Below the pieces are notes generated by a model that had not been told where the DNA came from, did not search any database, and saw only the letters and a program-made list of their open reading frames with translations. Shown piece after piece: positions 1 through 8,081 of a stretch of 31,804 bases of DNA. Numbering within the stretch: the first letter of the stretch is position 1; the number at the start of each line of letters is the position of its first letter. The stretch spans positions 1 to 31,804 of the forward strand of contig JAWLBR010000029.1 in the NCBI GenBank assembly GCA_041687495.1, read 5' to 3'. The translations under genes and the position numbers were made by a program. This DNA is from JAWLBR01 sp041687495. GTDB taxonomy: Bacteria; Bacillota; Limnochordia; DTU087; JAAYGB01.

Positions 1-4
1 ACAT
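1..4 (-). CDS. Start codon of the riboswitch-controlled gene (rest off window)
   Basis: On the minus strand an ATG begins at position 4, preceded after three bases by GGGTGA (13-8) as a possible ribosome binding site. Only the first codon and one base are inside the window, so nothing can be said of the product. The spacing is short. Its importance is that this is the gene governed by the c-di-GMP riboswitch at 62-144. Confidence 0.4.
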
Positions 5-32
5 TAATCACCCTTTTCTCCAAATTTAAGGC

Positions 33-55
33 AAAAGGCAACCCATACGGCTGCC
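33..55 (-). terminator. Expression-platform terminator of the c-di-GMP riboswitch
   Basis: On the minus strand GGCAGCC and GGGTTGCC pair across a four-base GTAT loop, with one G-T wobble, and are followed by only four T. It lies seven bases after the aptamer and before the start codon at position 4, where a transcriptional expression platform is expected. The T-run is weak, so switching could also involve translation. Whether ligand turns the gene on or off cannot be told from sequence. Confidence 0.55.
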
Positions 56-61
56 TCAGCG

Positions 62-144
62 AAAGGTACGGCGGCCTGGCGATCATAGGCGTGCGCCCTT
101 AGACCCGTGGCTTTGCGTCCCGCCTTTTCAGGTGGTTTGCCTTT
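62..144 (-). ncRNA. Cyclic di-GMP-I (GEMM-I) riboswitch aptamer
   Basis: Read on the minus strand, this stretch carries the hallmark GEMM-I segments in order: GGCAAACC, a GAAA-type loop, GGGACGCAAAGCC, then GGTCTAAG. The ends pair as AAAGG (positions 144-140) with CCTTT (66-62), closing the two internal hairpins. The class binds c-di-GMP and controls motility, adhesion and exopolysaccharide genes. It reads toward the left edge, so its target lies outside the window. A terminator-like hairpin follows at 55-37. The match is by eye and very close to the consensus. Confidence 0.93.
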
Positions 145-235
145 ACATTGGGAGTATTTAGCTAACTATTTGGCCTTGTCGCCATGATCCCCTTCCTACA
201 TTTGGTGAAAATTAGGTGAAATGGGGGCAGAAATC

Positions 236-1135
236 TCAGCCTCTCGTCAGACCGATGGAATCAGCCTGGTCTTTGATCATCCTGTACCAGGCGGACATCG
301 TTTGGTCAAAGATCTTTGACCAACTGATGCCCGGGGGAGTCCCTAGTTGGTCAATGGGACGCAGTTGCTGATGATGCGGGTTGCTATCAGCCGCTGTGTC
401 GAGATTTCGGCCTAGAGCGGGCTGTGGAGCAGGAGCTGGTGTGCGTTGATTAAGGATTGGCAGCGGGTCGCCCCAAAACTGGCTGGGGTCAACTGCCTTT
501 CCCGGCACCAAGGCTACATCCTGCACGGGCTCACTCAGGTGGTAGATGGCAAGTGGCCTGCTTTCGTCACTGGTCTGCTGCATCACATAACCGACGGCTC
601 TCTGCAACCTCCACTTGCTGACTTCTGCTGCAAATGTATCAAAGGAAATGCCCCGCAGGCGAAAGAGCAGCGCCGGTTGGAGAGCCGCTTGCGCCGCTGC
701 TTCGAACAGGACGGCTGCGGAGTGCTTGCAGGGATATCCCCAGTCAGGACAGTTGCAGGAGTACTGCATTTCGCCGGATCTGGGGATTAACTCAATGTGT
801 CGCCACTTGGTGTCCCAAGCAAACAGCTGGTAGATTGGCTCAAGAAATTTCCCATTCTGGAGCCGCGAGAGCAACGGTTCGTTCCAACGGCTGTCCCGGG
901 CAACCTTCAGCCAGTAGTCGCTGGGGAGTACCTCAACTTCTATGGTGACGGTGTAGGGACGAACCCGGGTTCCGTAGACCTTTGCGGAGATTAGGCCTTC
1001 CCGAAACTCTAGGTCATCCACGGAGTCTTCGTGGGCATAGCGTTTGCCACGGGATACCCGGGGAGAGGATCCAATCTCCTCAAACCAACGCTTCGCCAGC
1101 CAGCGTTGGCTCACCGGTACGTCTGTCAGCTTCAC
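236..1135 (-). CDS. SWIM zinc-finger domain protein
   Basis: This 299-residue protein carries a SWIM zinc finger, CxCx6CxH, at C127, C129, C136 and H138. SWIM proteins of this size are usually encoded beside an SNF2 helicase and are thought to bind DNA or protein as its partner. The C-terminal third is low in predicted structure and rich in Pro and Gln. The GTG start follows GGTGAG with five-base spacing. The gene starts 11 bases after the SNF2 stop, so the two are almost certainly co-transcribed. The exact cellular process served by this bacterial SWIM-SNF2 pair is not established. No catalytic motif was seen. Confidence 0.88.
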   Translation of the reverse strand: MKLTDVPVSQRWLAKRWFEEIGSSPRVSRGKRYAHEDSVDDLEFREGLISAKVYGTRVRPYTVTIEVEVLPSDYWLKVARDSRWNEPLLSRLQNGKFLEPIYQLFAWDTKWRHIELIPRSGEMQYSCNCPDWGYPCKHSAAVLFEAAAQAALQPALLFRLRGISFDTFAAEVSKWRLQRAVGYVMQQTSDESRPLAIYHLSEPVQDVALVPGKAVDPSQFWGDPLPILNQRTPAPAPQPALGRNLDTAADSNPHHQQLRPIDQLGTPPGISWSKIFDQTMSAWYRMIKDQADSIGLTRG

Positions 1136-1146
1136 GGCATCTCACC

Positions 1147-4100
1147 CTAATCTTCATCAATAATGTCTAGGTCAGCGGCCTGCAGGGTAATCAGTGAGCG
1201 GAACTCATCGGTCGATAGCTCAGTCAGCCACCCCTCCCCAGTGCCAACCACGTTTTCAGCCAACTCTTTCTTGGACTCAATCAGCTGGTCAATTCGTTCT
1301 TCCAGCGTCCCGCCGCAAATGAATTTGTATACTTGTACTTTCCGAGTTTGTCCGATGCGAAACGCCCTGTCTGTAGCCTGGTTTTCCACCGCCGGGTTCC
1401 ACCAGCGGTCAAAGTGAAAGACCTGAGTCGCTGCGGTCAGGTTAAGCCCGGTTCCTCCTGCCTTGAGCGAAAGGACAAAAATTGGACGGTCTGCAGCCGA
1501 ACTCTCCTGAAACTCTTCAACCATTCTCGTGCGCTCCTGGCTTGGAACGCCTCCGTGCAAAAACAGAACTTGCCCGCTGAATTCCTTGCCCAAAAAGCTC
1601 TGGAGGTACTTGCCCATCTGGGCGTATTGGGTGAATATCAGACTTTTCTCGCCCTCGGCAATGGCTTCAGATAGCATTTCGGTCAGGCGATCCAGCTTGC
1701 CTGAGCGGGTGCGTAGCCCAAAGTCCTTTAGGAACAACGCTGGATGGTCTACGATCTGTTTGAGTCGGGTTAACCCCGACAAGATTAGTCCTCTTCGGCC
1801 CATTCTGCTCAGCCCAGGTTCATCCATCCGCTCCATGATATCAGTCACGACTGCTTGATAGAGCTGCGCTTGTTCCTGGGTCAGTCCACAGTACACCTTC
1901 ATCTCCGATTTATCGGGGAGATCTGGAGCGATGGCCGGGTCGGTCTTGAGGCGTCTAAGAATCATTGGTTGGATTAGCCGCCGCAGCCGATGCAGCGACT
2001 TAGCGTCCTTTGCCCGCTCGATGGGATTGACATAAGCTGTACGAAAGTGATCTAGGCTGCCAAGATAGCCGGGATTGAGAAAGTGCATGATCGACCACAG
2101 CTCTGTTAGGTTGTTTTCCACTGGAGTGCCGGTTAGAGCGATGCGATACAGGCTCGACAAGCGCCGCAAAGCCCGGGCCTGTTTAGTGTGAGGGTTCTTA
2201 ATATTTTGGGCTTCATCAAGGATGATGCCACTCCAGTTAATGGGCTGCAGAGATTCCTGATCTCGCATGGTGATTCCATAGGTTGTCAGGACGACGTCGT
2301 ACTCCCCAACCATGTCCGCGAGGACATCGCCGCCGGGTCGGGTGGCTCCATGATGAACCATGATCGATAGCGACGGAGCGAATCGCTGCAGTTCCCTTTT
2401 CCAGTTTCCGATGACCGAGGTGGGGCAGACGATTAGGCAGGGACCAGCAGTGCTGGTTTGGTCGTCTTGAGCCAGCAGTAGGGCAATCACTTGGATCGTC
2501 TTACCTAGGCCCATGTCATCTGCGAGGCAGGCACCGATACCTTTTTGCTTTAGGAAGGCAAGCCAAGAGTATCCCTTAAGCTGATACGGGCGCATGGTAC
2601 CGTGGAAGCCTTCTGGCTGCGATAAGCACTCCCAGGTTTCGGTGCCGTCAAGGCGCTCCAGCATCTGGGATAACCAGCTAGTGGGGGCGATGTCCAGATC
2701 AACATCTGCGTCCTCCCCATCTTCGACAGCGTGATGCAGGACCTCCGCGGCCGTATACGGGGTCTTCTCCCTCCGGCGCAGCATCTCCAGTACTCTGGTG
2801 CCCTCACCGGAGGACAGCAAGGTATAGCGGCCGCGGATCTTGACCACCGGAAGCCTCATGTTAACCATTTTCTCAAATTCACGGGGGTCAATCTCGTCGT
2901 CGCCCAGAGCGATTTTCCAGTCAAACTCGATGAGGCTGCCTAGACCCAGAAGTCCAACCTGGGAATCCCCCCCAGTCACCATCGTGCCCTTGAGCTTGAT
3001 TCGACCGCTCTGAGACAAGGAATCTGACAGTCGAACCCGCAACCCGGCTCGTTCCAGGATTTCTCCCGGGGTGGTCAGGAGTTCTGCCATTTCATCATGG
3101 CTGACCAGCAGGTCGGTGGGAGTGGCTGAATCCTGAAGCCGGTGCAGTAAAGGGACATGTTCTGCGGCTCTGGCAATGGCGTGTTCCAGTTTCCCTTTGG
3201 AATCGAAAGGAAGCGAAGCTGCTGCCGCAGGAGGGGCAGATTCCGAAAAGCAAACCCACTCTGAGGGGAGGAGGATACTCTGATCCTCGTCCGGTGAAAT
3301 GTGAACTGCTAATCTCCATAGTGTCGGTGCATCCAGCGAAGAATTGGCCTCTTCCGGCGCTGAGACTGGCTCAGCCAAGAGAGATAAGCCCCACAGAGAG
3401 GTATCTCTGGCAGGTTCTTGCCAATCTTTGATGCCTTGAACAAATACCTTTGTTCCTTGTCCTAAAGGCAGATCCAAGGGTTCCCGCCCAGCCAACGCTC
3501 TTAGCCAATACTCACCAAGACGGCTCTGCTCCAAGCGGCGTCCTGGGCGAAAGATCTCCCGGTAATCCTCCTGCCGTTCAGCTCGCTGGAGCCACTCAAC
3601 GGCGGCTTGATGGGCAATGCCCTCTAGGAAACCCTCGACTAACTCCAGCGGTGAGTGCCATGTCGGTTCGTAAAAGCTGCGATCAGTGCGCAGGTAAGCC
3701 AGAGTCGACGGCGGGGCTATCTTAGCCAGTTCCTCGATCGCCGAGTGAAGTGAATGATCAGATTTCAATACTGACCAGTAGGCAAGTATCTGGCCGGGGG
3801 TGTTTGCATCTACCTCTGCGTCGGGCAGGAACATTCCGGTACTGAGAACATCAACAGCTAACTGCCCGGCACGAATCCAGTACACAGTCTCAGGAGCCAA
3901 GACTAACTTTCCTGAAGCAAGCAGAGGGGAGATCGAAAGGCGCGAGAGGATCCGCAGGGCGGTGTCTCCCTTAGAGTAAAAGCCTCGCACCTGCCAGACC
4001 TCTAGGACGCAGTCGGAGTCGGTCGCTGGTACCCCTGGAGAGATAGGCACTCCATTGTGGGTGGGCAGCAAGAGATGGTATGGGCTGATATATTCCTCTG

Positions 4101-4341
4101 TTAAGGAGTTAGTGCCGATGGCTTCACCTAGTTGTTGGGCTGAAGCGGTAAATGGGTGCAGCGGAAAGGTGTCAGTATCTTCATCCGAGTTGGATGCAAT
4201 GGTATTAGTACCTTGTGTGTTTGGGACTTCGGCCCAGATGAATAACCGACAGCTGGCCGCTTCCAATACGTTTAAGTTGTGCTGCAATCTAGGAGAGCCT
4301 TTGGGCAGCCAAGCTGCATGTACGATCAGCAATACTATCAC
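1147..4341 (-). CDS. SNF2-family DEAD/DEAH-box helicase
   Basis: This is a 1064-residue bacterial SNF2/Rad54-type ATPase, a DNA translocase that remodels protein-DNA complexes. Walker A (DDMGLGKT) is near residue 610 and the DEAQ box (LDEAQNIKN) near 707. The C-terminal helicase half ends with the classic FDRWWNPAVENQATDRAFRIGQ region. The first 550 or so residues fit the SNF2-associated domain seen in bacterial members. The upstream GTG at 4341 lacks a well-spaced ribosome binding site. A TTG at 4332 sits five bases after GGGTGA and may be the true start. It lies between rlmD (15 bases upstream) and the SWIM gene, in one minus-strand operon. Confidence 0.93.
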   Translation of the reverse strand: MIVLLIVHAAWLPKGSPRLQHNLNVLEAASCRLFIWAEVPNTQGTNTIASNSDEDTDTFPLHPFTASAQQLGEAIGTNSLTEEYISPYHLLLPTHNGVPISPGVPATDSDCVLEVWQVRGFYSKGDTALRILSRLSISPLLASGKLVLAPETVYWIRAGQLAVDVLSTGMFLPDAEVDANTPGQILAYWSVLKSDHSLHSAIEELAKIAPPSTLAYLRTDRSFYEPTWHSPLELVEGFLEGIAHQAAVEWLQRAERQEDYREIFRPGRRLEQSRLGEYWLRALAGREPLDLPLGQGTKVFVQGIKDWQEPARDTSLWGLSLLAEPVSAPEEANSSLDAPTLWRLAVHISPDEDQSILLPSEWVCFSESAPPAAAASLPFDSKGKLEHAIARAAEHVPLLHRLQDSATPTDLLVSHDEMAELLTTPGEILERAGLRVRLSDSLSQSGRIKLKGTMVTGGDSQVGLLGLGSLIEFDWKIALGDDEIDPREFEKMVNMRLPVVKIRGRYTLLSSGEGTRVLEMLRRREKTPYTAAEVLHHAVEDGEDADVDLDIAPTSWLSQMLERLDGTETWECLSQPEGFHGTMRPYQLKGYSWLAFLKQKGIGACLADDMGLGKTIQVIALLLAQDDQTSTAGPCLIVCPTSVIGNWKRELQRFAPSLSIMVHHGATRPGGDVLADMVGEYDVVLTTYGITMRDQESLQPINWSGIILDEAQNIKNPHTKQARALRRLSSLYRIALTGTPVENNLTELWSIMHFLNPGYLGSLDHFRTAYVNPIERAKDAKSLHRLRRLIQPMILRRLKTDPAIAPDLPDKSEMKVYCGLTQEQAQLYQAVVTDIMERMDEPGLSRMGRRGLILSGLTRLKQIVDHPALFLKDFGLRTRSGKLDRLTEMLSEAIAEGEKSLIFTQYAQMGKYLQSFLGKEFSGQVLFLHGGVPSQERTRMVEEFQESSAADRPIFVLSLKAGGTGLNLTAATQVFHFDRWWNPAVENQATDRAFRIGQTRKVQVYKFICGGTLEERIDQLIESKKELAENVVGTGEGWLTELSTDEFRSLITLQAADLDIIDED

Positions 4342-4356
4342 CCTACTCGGAAGTGA

Positions 4357-5733
4357 CTATCGTGCCCCCTCACCAGCGACCTCTAACCGAATATTGGCCA
4401 CTGTCTCCACATGGGGGGTATGGGGAAACATGTCGATGCACCGGACTTTATCAACGGTGTAACCGTGAGCGGTAAACACCTGAAGGTCGCGGGCTAGAGA
4501 CGTTGGTTTGCATGATACATAGATAATGTGCGATGGTTGGAATGCCACTAGCTTCTCAATTGCTTTCGGGTGAACTCCGCTTCGAGGTGGATCGAGAATG
4601 ACCAGATCAGGCTGTTCCCTGAGGGTGTCAATCTGCTGTAAGACATCCCCGGCGATGAATTCACAGTTATCCAGCTGGTTGAGATCAGCGTTTTGTCTAG
4701 CTGCGGCGACGGCCTCCTCTACGATCTCAATGCCGATTACTTTCTTGGCACCGGGGGCCATAATCTGCGCAATGGTTCCTGTCCCGCAGTAGAGGTCGAA
4801 GATCACCTTGTCATTACGGGATTCGGCGAACTCCCGAACCGTGGAGTACAGCCTCTCAGCGCCCAGCGAATTAGTCTGGAAGAATGAGAAGGCAGAAATG
4901 CGAAATCTCAGGCCGAGAATCTCTTCGGTGATGTAGTCCTGGCCCCAGATGATCCTAGTCTCATCGCTTTGCACTACATCGCCGAGGCTATCGTTAATTG
5001 TATGCAGAAGCCCAACTAATCTGCCCTTGAAGGGAACGCTCCGAAGTTCAGTGAGCAAAGGGGCTAGATCCAGTTCGCCCTGCGAAGTAGTCACTAGGTT
5101 GAGCAGTAGTTCGCCTGTCTTAGCAGCTTTGCGGACAACGAGATGCCGCAAGACGCCGATATGGGTCCGCTTATGGAAAAAGGGAACTTGCCGCTGGAGA
5201 AAATAGTTAAGTACAGTGGTCAAAGCTAGAGTGAAATCCTCTTCGGTGATTTGACAAGAGTCGGTGGTGACGACTTCGTAGAACCGTCCCTTCTGGTGCA
5301 GCCCCAGCGTAAGATCTCCGCCCCGCTCCATGTCGCCAAAGGTAAACTCCATCTTGTTCCGATACGCAAACTCCGAGGGACTGGGTAAAATCCCCTGGAA
5401 ATCATATCCGGAGATGCCGGCTTCCCTCAATAATCGATTCACCTGTTCAGCCTTCATGTCCAGCTGATCCTGGTATGGTAGGTTCTGGAGGGAGCACCCC
5501 CCGCAGATCCCAAAGTGAGGACACTGTGCTGCCTGCTCCGTGGGAGAAGGATGCAGAACCTCGATGACGCGGGCTTCCACCTTGCCGTGTCTTTTCTTAA
5601 ACACCTTGGCCAGCACTTTTTGCCCCTTAAGAGCACCGTGGATCCATACTCTTTCTCCCTCGACTACGGCGATCCCTTTATTGGGGAAGACGGTGTCTTC
5701 GATCAGGGCTTCAAACGTTTGATTCTTCTTCAT
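4357..5733 (-). CDS. rlmD: 23S rRNA (uracil-C5)-methyltransferase, RlmD/RlmCD type
   Basis: This 458-residue enzyme transfers a methyl group from S-adenosylmethionine to C5 of uridine in 23S rRNA. A TRAM RNA-binding domain covers about residues 5-60. Four cysteines for a [4Fe-4S] cluster are present (C71, C77, C80, C160). The SAM motif FDLYCGTGT is at 312-320, DPPRSG at 381-386, and the nucleophilic Cys is C408 in YVSCKP. Length and all key residues are normal. Firmicute members can modify one or two uridines (RlmD versus RlmCD), which sequence alone does not decide. GAGGATGA precedes the ATG. It leads the rlmD-SNF2-SWIM operon. Confidence 0.95.
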   Translation of the reverse strand: MKKNQTFEALIEDTVFPNKGIAVVEGERVWIHGALKGQKVLAKVFKKRHGKVEARVIEVLHPSPTEQAAQCPHFGICGGCSLQNLPYQDQLDMKAEQVNRLLREAGISGYDFQGILPSPSEFAYRNKMEFTFGDMERGGDLTLGLHQKGRFYEVVTTDSCQITEEDFTLALTTVLNYFLQRQVPFFHKRTHIGVLRHLVVRKAAKTGELLLNLVTTSQGELDLAPLLTELRSVPFKGRLVGLLHTINDSLGDVVQSDETRIIWGQDYITEEILGLRFRISAFSFFQTNSLGAERLYSTVREFAESRNDKVIFDLYCGTGTIAQIMAPGAKKVIGIEIVEEAVAAARQNADLNQLDNCEFIAGDVLQQIDTLREQPDLVILDPPRSGVHPKAIEKLVAFQPSHIIYVSCKPTSLARDLQVFTAHGYTVDKVRCIDMFPHTPHVETVANIRLEVAGEGAR

Positions 5734-5807
5734 CTTCTATCTCATCCTCTCGGCTGTGGGCAGATGCCACCATCATGTATATTGTCGGGGGTATGGGGAA
5801 AATATGC

Positions 5808-5835
5808 AACCCCTGCAGGCCAAGCAGGGGTTTTT
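5808..5835 (+). terminator. Leader hairpin with T-run ahead of the chromate transporter
   Basis: AACCCCTGC (5808-5816) pairs perfectly with GCAGGGGTT (5824-5832) across a seven-base loop, followed by a run of five T. It lies in the leader of the chromate transporter gene, 75 bases before its start, pointing the same way, so it may be an attenuator. An outer pairing of GGGGAAAA (5795-5802) with the TTTT-G-CCCC that follows could extend or compete with it. It does not match any riboswitch class I recognise. Confidence 0.6.
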
Positions 5836-5909
5836 GCCCCCTCCGTGGAAACCAACTAATGATAATCTCGGCTAGGACAAAAAGATGAACCAGATTAGGA
5901 GGAAAACAG

Positions 5910-6434
5910 ATGAGCTCTAGTTTGTGGGACATTTTCGTAGCATTTTTCCGAGCCAACATCTTGGGATATGGTGGGGGCCCAGCGGCTATTCCTTTGGTTG
6001 AGGCTGAAGTAGTGAACAACTACCAGTGGATGACAGGAGAGGAGTTTGCCAACGCTCTGGCAGCAGGCAACACGCTTCCTGGTCCTATCGCCACTAAGAT
6101 GGCCAGCTATGTAGGGTACCAAGTGGGAGGCTGGCCTGGAGCGTTGGTAGCCCTATTGGGGGCTGTTGGCCCTACCGTTTTTGCCATGATTGGGTTAGCG
6201 GCTCTCTTGACCAAGTTCAAGGACAATCCGATGGTGAGCGGTATGATTAAGGGAGTGCGCCCAGTTGTCTGGGTTTTGTTTGTTACCTTGGCACTGGATT
6301 ACCTCAAGTTTGTTGGTTCGGTGCCTACGGCGGTGATCGCAGTTGGTGCGTTTGTCTTAGTTTACATACTGCATGTGCACCCCGCCATCGCGGTGGCTGC
6401 CGGACTGGCCATTGGCGCTGTCGCTTTTCGTTAA
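5910..6434 (+). CDS. Chromate transporter, single-domain (half-size) CHR family
   Basis: This 174-residue integral membrane protein has one CHR domain with the diagnostic N-terminus: FFRANILGYGGGPAAIPLVE, then NALAAGNTLPGPIATKMASY. About five membrane segments are visible. CHR proteins export chromate or related oxyanions by proton symport. Short-chain members normally work as pairs of adjacent genes of opposite topology, but no second CHR gene is next to this one. It may be a homodimer or have a partner elsewhere. AGGAGG precedes the ATG with seven-base spacing. The true substrate is unknown. The gene ends at a strong terminator at 6469-6500. Confidence 0.88.
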   Translation: MSSSLWDIFVAFFRANILGYGGGPAAIPLVEAEVVNNYQWMTGEEFANALAAGNTLPGPIATKMASYVGYQVGGWPGALVALLGAVGPTVFAMIGLAALLTKFKDNPMVSGMIKGVRPVVWVLFVTLALDYLKFVGSVPTAVIAVGAFVLVYILHVHPAIAVAAGLAIGAVAFR

Positions 6435-6468
6435 GACCTACTAAGGACTAAATGGACAATGATGAAGA

Positions 6469-6500
6469 GGGTGTTCCGAAGTATTCGGGATACCCTTTTT
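6469..6500 (+). terminator. Rho-independent terminator of the chromate transporter gene
   Basis: A 12-pair stem (6469-6480 with 6484-6495, two G-T wobbles) closes on a three-base loop and is followed by five T. It separates the transporter from the next gene, which has its own promoter. Confidence 0.85.
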
Positions 6501-6577
6501 GCACGGGTGGCAATATCTTATCGCTGTATTTGGCTGCCCTGCTTTGCTCGCGTCAGTCGATCAGCGGCAAGGCGTTA

Positions 6578-6606
6578 TTGACATATGCTCATTTAAGGCG
6601 TATCAT
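6578..6606 (+). promoter_or_regulatory. Sigma-A promoter of the DUF5320-like gene
   Basis: TTGACA (6578-6583), a 17-base spacer, then TATCAT (6601-6606) is close to the vegetative consensus. It lies 52 bases before the ATG at 6659 and so supports that start over the longer upstream reading. Confidence 0.85.
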
Positions 6607-6658
6607 AGATAATGGGCATAGGCCCAAATTACACGGCAAACTTAGGGAGGAATACCAA

Positions 6659-6949
6659 ATGCCGAGATATGATGGAACCGGTCCAGTCGGGAGTGGCCCC
6701 ATGACAGGACACGGGTCTGGGTACTGCATTGGATTGCAGGAAAGGCCTATGTGGGGTGCCTTGTGTCGGCGTCCGCCGGGATGGCGACCAAGGTGGGGCA
6801 GAGGTGCTCAAGGACGGCAGTTTGCGGCATATGTTCCGCAAGGTGAGGGCTCTAGTGAAGAGCGTACCTATCTGGAGGAGCAAGCCAGCATGTTGCAAGA
6901 GCAATTAGAGCGGGTAAATCAGCGGATAGAAGAGTTAGGGGATAAATAG
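6659..6949 (+). CDS. Small DUF5320-type protein
   Basis: This 96-residue protein opens with the family signature MPRYDGTGPVGSGPMTGHG and a GYC motif, continues through a Gly/Arg/Pro-rich middle, and ends in a coiled coil (about residues 66-96, LEEQASMLQEQLERVNQRIE). DUF5320 proteins are common in anaerobic bacteria and archaea, often beside dinitrogenase-iron-molybdenum cofactor-like or metal-binding genes. Their function is unknown. The start follows AGGGAGGAAT, and a sigma-A promoter ends 52 bases upstream. An in-frame ATG at 6452 would put the coding region through a terminator and this promoter, so it is rejected. Confidence 0.82.
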   Translation: MPRYDGTGPVGSGPMTGHGSGYCIGLQERPMWGALCRRPPGWRPRWGRGAQGRQFAAYVPQGEGSSEERTYLEEQASMLQEQLERVNQRIEELGDK

Positions 6950-6955
6950 GTAAGG

Positions 6956-6984
6956 GACAGGGCGGGTTAGATACCCGCCCTGTC
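6956..6984. terminator. Hairpin between convergent genes (DUF5320 and bioY)
   Basis: GACAGGGCGGGT (6956-6967) pairs perfectly with ACCCGCCCTGTC (6973-6984) across a five-base loop. It begins just after the plus-strand stop and includes the bioY stop codon. T-tracts are weak on both sides, but position and stability suit a shared bidirectional terminator. Confidence 0.75.
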
Positions 6985-7539
6985 TCTTATCTCCTGATAG
7001 ACCTTGTTGCTTTCCAACGCGTGGACCAAAAGCACGGTTACCACCAACTTGAAAACGTCACCCGGCAAAAAAGGCAGTACTCCAACCAGCAGCGCCTGTC
7101 CCAGCGTGACTCCGGTAACGAGGACTAGTTGAGCCGCCCCCAAGAGGTAGACGACCCCCACGCTGCCGACAGCCAAGCCAAGTACAGTTCGCAGCGTAGT
7201 GCGGTGGATGCCCCCTCGGACGATGATCCCAGTGACAAAAGCCCCAGCCACAAAGCCCCAGAGATATCCTCCCGCCGGTCCGACCAGCGAACCAAAGCCA
7301 GCGTTTCCCCCGGCAAACACCGGAAGGCCCAAGGCACCTAGTGCTAAGTAGACCAGCTGGCTGGCAGCTCCCCATTTGGCTCCCAGTAGGGCTCCGGCCA
7401 GCATCACCCCAAAGGTTTGCCCGGTGACTGGAACCGGGCTGAAGGGCAAAGGAATAACAACAAATGAAAGCGCAGCGGTGAGAGCGGCCAGTAAAGCAGC
7501 ACACATCATGGACCTGTGCTTACCAACGTAGCGTTGCAT
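6967..7539 (-). CDS. bioY: Biotin transporter S-component BioY
   Basis: This 190-residue membrane protein is the substrate-capture (S) component of an ECF-type biotin importer. The BioY hallmarks are visible: PFSPVPVTGQTFGVMLAGALLG and GPAGGYLWGF, followed by the LPFLPGDVFK segment near the C-terminus. About six membrane helices are expected. It needs a shared EcfAA'T energising module, which is not in this window, or may work alone. The ATG at 7539 follows GGGAGGTG with normal spacing. A longer reading frame from 7662 lacks such a site. A palindrome at 7554-7571 lies just upstream and could be an operator. Confidence 0.93.
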   Translation of the reverse strand: MQRYVGKHRSMMCAALLAALTAALSFVVIPLPFSPVPVTGQTFGVMLAGALLGAKWGAASQLVYLALGALGLPVFAGGNAGFGSLVGPAGGYLWGFVAGAFVTGIIVRGGIHRTTLRTVLGLAVGSVGVVYLLGAAQLVLVTGVTLGQALLVGVLPFLPGDVFKLVVTVLLVHALESNKVYQEIRDRAGI

Positions 7540-7553
7540 GTTTTCACCTCCCG

Positions 7554-7571
7554 ACACGGTGTACACCATGT
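7554..7571. promoter_or_regulatory. Palindrome upstream of bioY, candidate operator
   Basis: ACATGGTGTACACCGTGT (minus-strand reading) is an 18-base palindrome with one mismatched pair and a perfect core GGTGTACACC (7558-7567). It sits between the bioY ribosome binding site and the upstream sequence. It does not look like the BirA or BioR operators I know. Function is inferred from symmetry and place only. Confidence 0.4.
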
Positions 7572-7711
7572 AATACCACCCCGGGGTTGAATTCCCTGCC
7601 TGCATGGCGTTGCTGCTAATCGAGCGTAAGCTCCGGCAAGGGCACTCCGGGGTAGTGGGCAATAGGTGGTTTGGTTATCCTACCTGTGTGATTACTCGAT
7701 TAAGAAGGGGG

Positions 7712-8020
7712 ATGGCGTTGGTCACTGACATTACCCAGAAAGAACTGCAAGAGTGGCTGGATGAAAGACGGCCAGTCATGATTGTCGACGTCCGGGAACC
7801 AGCGGAGTTCTCCAATGGGCATGTGCCTGGAGCGCAGCTGGCGCCGCTGAAAGAGTTGGCCGACAAAGCGCAGACGTGGGATCAAGACACGCAAGTGGTG
7901 GTAGTTTGTCACAGCGGCAATCGCAGCCAGCGTGCTGCTGCTTGGCTGGAGCAGATGGGGTTTCGCCATGTCAGTAATCTGAGCGGGGGCATGCAAGCCT
8001 GGCGGGGTCCGGTCGAGTAG
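7712..8020 (+). CDS. Rhodanese-like single-domain protein
   Basis: About 100 residues form one rhodanese domain. DVREPAEFSNGHVPGA is the N-terminal signature and VCHSGNRS holds the active-site cysteine loop. GGMQAWRG closes the fold. Such stand-alone rhodaneses carry sulfur as a persulfide in sulfur transfer or detoxification. The ATG at 7712 is directly next to its AAGGGGG site, while the in-frame TTG at 7718 has proper six-base spacing and may be the true start. It is divergent from bioY. No partner for sulfur metabolism is adjacent, so its specific role is open. Confidence 0.9.
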   Translation: MALVTDITQKELQEWLDERRPVMIVDVREPAEFSNGHVPGAQLAPLKELADKAQTWDQDTQVVVVCHSGNRSQRAAAWLEQMGFRHVSNLSGGMQAWRGPVE

Positions 8021-8031
8021 TCGGTGCAAAA

Positions 8032-8060
8032 AGCAACGCCTCGGGCGAACCCGGGGCGTT
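8032..8060 (-). terminator. Terminator of the six-gene minus operon
   Basis: AACGCCTCGGG (8035-8045) pairs with CCCGGGGCGTT (8050-8060) around a CGAA tetraloop. Read on the minus strand it is followed by GCTTTTTG, so it terminates the operon whose last gene ends at 8082. It may also serve the rhodanese gene from the other side, though no T-run follows there. Confidence 0.8.
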
Positions 8061-8081
8061 ATGCCGAAGGGGCAATCTGCC

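Noticed and set aside
6452..6658. N-terminal extension of the DUF5320-like protein
   Set aside because: It passes through the chromate gene's terminator and the sigma-A promoter. The family signature begins at the ATG at 6659.
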